Source of the DNA: Candidatus Hydrogenedentota bacterium
GTDB taxonomy: Bacteria > Hydrogenedentota > Hydrogenedentia > Hydrogenedentales > SLHB01
Reading direction: 5' to 3'
Length of the DNA stretch: 32,808 bases
Assembly (NCBI GenBank): GCA_020847495.1
Contig: JADLCA010000447.1
Span: forward strand, 1-32,808
Shown: piece after piece, positions 28,797 through 32,808 of the stretch
Numbering within the stretch: position 1 is the first letter of the stretch
Layout of the letters: each line of letters begins with the position of its first letter
Notes under the pieces: generated by a model
What the model saw: the letters and a program-made list of their open reading frames with translations, nothing else
Databases searched by the model: none
Told to the model about the DNA's origin: nothing
Position numbers and translations under genes: made by a program

Positions 28797-29082
28797 GATC
28801 AACGATGTACCTTCATGGTAGGCAGGAAATTGACAGTTGCGGCCAGCACCAAAGCGGAGCCGGCAATGCTCCGAGGTCGAACCTTAGCGCAGGGTGAAAT
28901 CGGGAGTCAAACCGGGATCCCGCGGCTCTAGCGTTCGGGATTCAAAGCTCCCGGCGTGATATTGAGGCTGCTTCACGCCGTCAATCCCCGCAAGCGGAAA
29001 TCCCTCATTGTTTTCACGCCCCCGTGCAACGCGCCGGGTCTTAAGGATGGAACGCAGACATCAACCCTGAGAGGTGCGGCGC

Positions 29083-30360
29083 ATGGCGCGATGGTTGGAT
29101 TGGCTACGAGGAAATGCAAAGGCGGCTGGCGCTTCGCATCCGGCCGCGCAGGTGGGGACCTTCGAATCGCGCGAGCACGCGGCCTCCACACTGCCCCTTT
29201 CGCTCGCGGAGGACCAGCGCCTGTGGCGCGGGCTCGGCTCGGAGTACGTCGCGCTGCCGAACAACACGCCCTTCTCGATGCTTCAGGTGTACCGCTTCCT
29301 CAGCGACGCGATCCCCGACGTATCCGACGCCATCTGGACCTGGAAACGCCTTTGCCAGACCGGATACGACATCGAGATCATCAAGCCGTCCTCGGATGTG
29401 GCGCGGCGTCGCGCGCAACGGCTCCTGCGCGAACTCGATCAGCGCGTCAACAGCGGCGACCGCGGCATGGATGGACTGCTGGATGTCTTCTACACCTCGC
29501 TCTTCACCTACGGTGCGGCGGCGCTCGAAATCGTGTTGACGCAGAGCCGCGAGTCCATCTTTGATGTGATTCCCGTCGATGTGTGGACCGTGCGGTTCCG
29601 CCGCGAGGATGGCCAACTCCAGCCGTATCAAGTCATCGACGGCGAAGCAATTCGTCTGCCCCGTGAACGCTTCATCTACATCGGGCTCGACCGCGACGGC
29701 ACCAACCCTTACGGCCGGTCCATGCTGCGCGCGCTGCCCTTCGTGCTGAAGATTCAGCAGCGGCTCATCGAGGACATGGCGAAGGCCACGCACAACGCCG
29801 GCTGGTCGAAGCTCCACGTGCGCTATACGCCGGACGAGCGCCAGCGCGGCGAATCAGCCGACGCGTACGAGAAACGCATCAACGGCAACTTCGACTCGTT
29901 GCGCGAGAAACTATCCGGGCTCAAGGTGGACCAGAATCTCGTCACCTACGACAACGTCCAGATCGACGTTATTCACGGCGATCAGCATGCGCAGGTCTTC
30001 TACGACAACCACAAGGCGATCGAGGAGCAGGTGATCACGGGCATGCACCTCATGCCAATCCTGCTCGGACGCAACTACGGCACGACCGAAACCTATGGCA
30101 CGGCGCAGTTCGAGATCATCAACCGCCACGTCGAGGCCGTGAATCGCAGCGTCAAGCGCATCCTCGAGCGCCTGTACGGCTTCGAACTCGCGTTGATGTG
30201 GGGCTACGCGGAGGCGCGCGTGAAGATGCGCGGCAACCGTACGGTCGATGTCCTGCGGGAAGCGAACGCGCGTTCACGCGAAATCGCCAACGCGATCCAA
30301 CTCCGCGACGCGGGCTTCATCAATCACGAAGAGGCCGCCAAGACACTCGGCATCGCCTGA
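29083..30360 (+). CDS. Phage portal-like protein (DUF935-like)
   Basis: SFLxxxxPxVSDAIWTWKRLCQTGYDIEI-type N-terminus, LPRERFIYIGLDRDGTNPYGRSMLRALPFVLKIQQRLIEDM, EEQVITGMHLMPILLGRNYGTTETYGTAQFEIINRHVEAVNRSVKRILE; first gene of a phage-like order. Confidence 0.75.
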   Translation: MARWLDWLRGNAKAAGASHPAAQVGTFESREHAASTLPLSLAEDQRLWRGLGSEYVALPNNTPFSMLQVYRFLSDAIPDVSDAIWTWKRLCQTGYDIEIIKPSSDVARRRAQRLLRELDQRVNSGDRGMDGLLDVFYTSLFTYGAAALEIVLTQSRESIFDVIPVDVWTVRFRREDGQLQPYQVIDGEAIRLPRERFIYIGLDRDGTNPYGRSMLRALPFVLKIQQRLIEDMAKATHNAGWSKLHVRYTPDERQRGESADAYEKRINGNFDSLREKLSGLKVDQNLVTYDNVQIDVIHGDQHAQVFYDNHKAIEEQVITGMHLMPILLGRNYGTTETYGTAQFEIINRHVEAVNRSVKRILERLYGFELALMWGYAEARVKMRGNRTVDVLREANARSREIANAIQLRDAGFINHEEAAKTLGIA

Positions 30361-30392
30361 TCGAAACGAACCTCCAACACGGGAGCATACGC

Positions 30393-31088
30393 ATGGAACT
30401 GGAACCCTTTGTCTTCCGGCGCGAAGGCGCCCTCGTCGCGGCGCGGTCGCTTGCCGAAGAGAACGTCGCGGACGACGTCAGCCGCTTCGCGCTGCGTCCG
30501 CTGGAGCCGCACGAGTTCGCGGTGTTCACACTCGACCTCTGCCACGACCAAATCGACCGCCACTTCAGCCGCTTTCCGCAGGAGGAGTTGACTAAGATCA
30601 ACGCGATGACGCCCGGGCGCCCGCTCATGGAGCGCCACGACCTGCGCGGGTCGCTGCCACGCGGCACCTTCTTCCGGTCGCGCGTACACGATGGCAATGG
30701 CCGTGTGTCGGTGCGCCCGGATGTCTACGTGCTGCGCACGCAACAGAACGCCGGCTTCATTCTCAACATCGAGGGCGGTGTCTACCGCGAGACCTCCATC
30801 GGATTCTCCTTCGAGACGCCTGAATGCTCGATCTGCCACAAAGACCTGCGCACTTGCGACCACGTGCCCGGCAGGACCTACGGCGACCAGCAGTGCCATT
30901 ACGTGATGCGCAACGTGCTCGAAGTCATCGAAGGCTCCATCGTCTCCTCGGGCTCTCAAGGCACCGGCTTCGTCTCCGCGCAACAGGCGGAGCGCGCGTA
31001 CCCGCTGGCACAGGCGTTGAAACGCGCGCGCGACGCGTACCACGAGCCCATCGTGCTGCGCTCGCCTTCGTGGTGGTCCCATGAGTAG
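30393..31088 (+). CDS. Phage prohead-protease-like protein with zinc-knuckle-like motif
   Basis: GRPLMERHDLRGSLPRGTFFRSRVH...VYRETSIGFSFETPECSICHKDLRTCDHVPGRTYGDQQCH; His and Ser candidates placed as in U35-type prohead proteases, next to the portal gene. Confidence 0.6.
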   Translation: MELEPFVFRREGALVAARSLAEENVADDVSRFALRPLEPHEFAVFTLDLCHDQIDRHFSRFPQEELTKINAMTPGRPLMERHDLRGSLPRGTFFRSRVHDGNGRVSVRPDVYVLRTQQNAGFILNIEGGVYRETSIGFSFETPECSICHKDLRTCDHVPGRTYGDQQCHYVMRNVLEVIEGSIVSSGSQGTGFVSAQQAERAYPLAQALKRARDAYHEPIVLRSPSWWSHE

Positions 31089-31122
31089 CGGCGTGCACGA
31101 GCAAACCGGGAGGACCTGTGCC

Positions 31123-31317
31123 ATGAACTCCGAACCCGAGCGTTGCCCTTACAACATGGTGCACGACGTGCAGATGAACAACCTCGCGGAGGACATCAAG
31201 GAACTGCACCTCCGCGTGCGCAGTCTCGAAACCACCCTCACCCGCGGCGTGATGCTGCTCGTCGCGAACCTCGTCGCCGTCATCGTGTCCCTCGGCCAGC
31301 AACTGCTGCAACCCTGA
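31123..31317 (+). CDS. Small protein, coiled-coil plus C-terminal TM (XhlA/holin-like)
   Basis: MNSEPERCPYNMVHDVQMNNLAEDIKELHLRVRSLETTLTRGVMLLVANLVAVIVSLGQQLLQP; GGGAGG upstream of ATG 31123. Confidence 0.5.
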   Translation: MNSEPERCPYNMVHDVQMNNLAEDIKELHLRVRSLETTLTRGVMLLVANLVAVIVSLGQQLLQP

Positions 31318-31333
31318 GCGAAAGGAAGTCTTC

Positions 31334-32047
31334 ATGTATTGGAGAGTCACAAGCGAGGAAGTCTCGGGCGGCGCGCGGGAGTCACGTGAGTTCGCGGACG
31401 GTTCCTTCGTACTGCACCGCCATCGCGACGCGGACGGCCCGCACCTCGACCTGCGCATCGAGTGCGGCGACTGCCTCATGGGCTGGCGTATCGACGCGTG
31501 CACTTTCGACGGCGAGCCCTGGGCGACAGAAAAGGCCCCGCACGACCGGCGCTGGCTCGAGCAACACGGCGACGCCGAGTGCGTCGATGCCGGCCTCTAC
31601 CGCTGGGCCGAGCAACGTCCCGACGCACGAGCGCTGCTGCTCATGGGGCGCAACGCGGATCGCATGATCCGTATCGAACGCGCGGAGGGGTTGAATCCAT
31701 CCACCGTACGCGCCGTGCGCGACGCGCTATCCGCATGCAACGTGGAGGCCGCGCACGCGGCGCAATTGATCACGGACGGCGTCACTGCGCGCACGCGCGC
31801 CATCGAGCGTGTCTGCGGCCTCGGCCGTGAACTCGATGGTTCGGCCTTCGACGATGGCCTTTGGCGCCGCACGCTCGCGCAGCTCTCGCTTGACGAGATC
31901 CACGTGCACCTCCGCGCGCTCGAGCTGCGCTTCGACGCCAAGTACCCGCCCAGTCCTGTGTCCCGTCCCGAGCCGCTGCCCTCGCGCGAAGCGGGCCGGC
32001 ACGCGGAACGGGCTCTGACGATCCTTCGCGAAGACGCGCGTGTGTAG
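31334..32047 (+). CDS. Protein with LigD 3'-phosphoesterase-like N-terminal domain
   Basis: REFADGSFVLHRHRDADGPHLDLRIECGDCLMGWRI resembles the LigD PE core F(V/I)xxKHxxxxxHxDxRLExxGxLxSW; about 120 aa of unassigned C-terminus; AGGAAG RBS. Confidence 0.6.
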   Translation: MYWRVTSEEVSGGARESREFADGSFVLHRHRDADGPHLDLRIECGDCLMGWRIDACTFDGEPWATEKAPHDRRWLEQHGDAECVDAGLYRWAEQRPDARALLLMGRNADRMIRIERAEGLNPSTVRAVRDALSACNVEAAHAAQLITDGVTARTRAIERVCGLGRELDGSAFDDGLWRRTLAQLSLDEIHVHLRALELRFDAKYPPSPVSRPEPLPSREAGRHAERALTILREDARV

Positions 32048-32098
32048 ACGCTTCGCGGCAATTTCGACAGCAACTTCCCAGAATCAAGGAGAACCATC

Positions 32099-32479
32099 AT
32101 GGCATTTGGAGACGTAGGCGGCGCGGTGACCGAATTGGTCATCACCTGCAAGACCCCGGCCAGCGGCACTGTGAACATCGCCACCGGAGATGCGGTGAAG
32201 CTCACGGGCGCATACACCATCGACAACGCGACCGCCGACGAGGACGCGATCTTCGGCCAGGCGCTGGCCAGTGCGTCCGCAAACGGCATCGGCATTCCGG
32301 TGAAAGTCCGGGGCATCTGCATCTTCACCTACACGGGGGCCGCGCCCGCCGTGGACGGTGTGAAAGGCGTGCTGTGCTCTGCCACGGACGGCACGGTGAA
32401 GGCGCCCGCCTCCGGGAACGGCAAGGGCATCAACCTCAAGGTCGACACGGGGACGAGCAAAGTCCACGTGCTGCTCTAA
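32099..32479 (+). CDS. Phage head decoration-like protein (DUF2190-like)
   Basis: MAFGDVGGAVTELVITCKTPASGTVNIATGDAVKLTGAYTIDNATADEDAIFGQALASASANG-IGIPVKVRGICIFTYTG; small beta-rich, upstream of a probable capsid gene. Confidence 0.65.
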   Translation: MAFGDVGGAVTELVITCKTPASGTVNIATGDAVKLTGAYTIDNATADEDAIFGQALASASANGIGIPVKVRGICIFTYTGAAPAVDGVKGVLCSATDGTVKAPASGNGKGINLKVDTGTSKVHVLL

Positions 32480-32525
32480 TCGCGCCAGAGCATGTGGCGG
32501 CTCACATGGCGCTGGGTGTGTGACT

Positions 32526-32699
32526 GAAAGAACATCCCCCTGCACCCCCTTCAAAGGGGGACGTGCATAACTTCACAGTTATGGATTTGCGGCAATGCTT
32601 GGGGTCGCACAAAGGCTTCGGATCACCGGCATATGAAGGCCCGAAGGGCCTCTTGCGTCCCCCTTTGAAGGGGCAGGCCCGCAGGGCCGAGGGGGATGT
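32526..32699 (-). repeat. Family-3 inverted-repeat element, reverse orientation
   Basis: gaaagaacatccccct (32526-32541) ... gcgtccccctttgaaggggcaggcccgcagggccgagggggatgt; its right end is the reverse complement of the left end of 25851-26032. Confidence 0.9.
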
Positions 32700-32747
32700 G
32701 AGGGCAACCAAGCGGCCCCTGATTCAAATCAACGGAGAACATCGAAC

Positions 32748-32808
32748 ATGAACTATCGAGACGATCTCGTGAAGGAACGCCTGGCCTTTCTGAGCCAGGA
32801 ACCCGAGA
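32748..32808 (+). CDS. Start of a downstream gene, probable phage major capsid protein (truncated by window)
   Basis: ATG at 32748 preceded by ggaga; MNYRDDLVKERLAFLSQEPE. Function inferred only from position after the decoration gene. Confidence 0.4.
   Translation, partial: MNYRDDLVKERLAFLSQEPE

Noticed and set aside
28803-29082. Possible tRNA/att site at the left edge of the phage-like module
   Set aside because: No cloverleaf or convincing T-arm seen by eye; no direct repeat partner identifiable within the window.

Overview
High-GC bacterial chromosomal window. Gene content and repeat style resemble Candidatus Hydrogenedentes or Planctomycetes-like genomes, but that taxonomic guess is inference. 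I support about 22 protein-coding genes. They are: the thiG 3' end; a small glycosylation block (GT2, SAM methyltransferase, polytopic GT-like membrane protein); DinB; glgC; a UbiA-family phosphoribosyltransferase; yebC-ruvC; an orphan DUF2281-like antitoxin; an M14 carboxypeptidase with dockerin; GNAT; YihY/BrkB; a GxGYxYP protein; an SGNH/MBOAT acylation pair; a CgeB-like glycosyltransferase fused to TPR-like repeats; HDOD; a hybrid histidine kinase; a cupin-like unknown; and a sulfatase-fold lipoprotein. The right end is a phage-like structural module: portal, prohead-protease-like, small TM protein, LigD 3'-phosphoesterase-like protein, head decoration protein and the start of a probable capsid gene. 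The strongest unexplained signal is a set of at least three families of short non-coding elements with terminal inverted repeats (about 75-280 bp), scattered through intergenic gaps and often abutting gene 3' ends. One copy lies inside the phage-like structural operon. A LigD-phosphoesterase-like protein in that operon is the most interesting protein-level observation. No rRNA, tRNA, CRISPR array or transposase gene was recognised.
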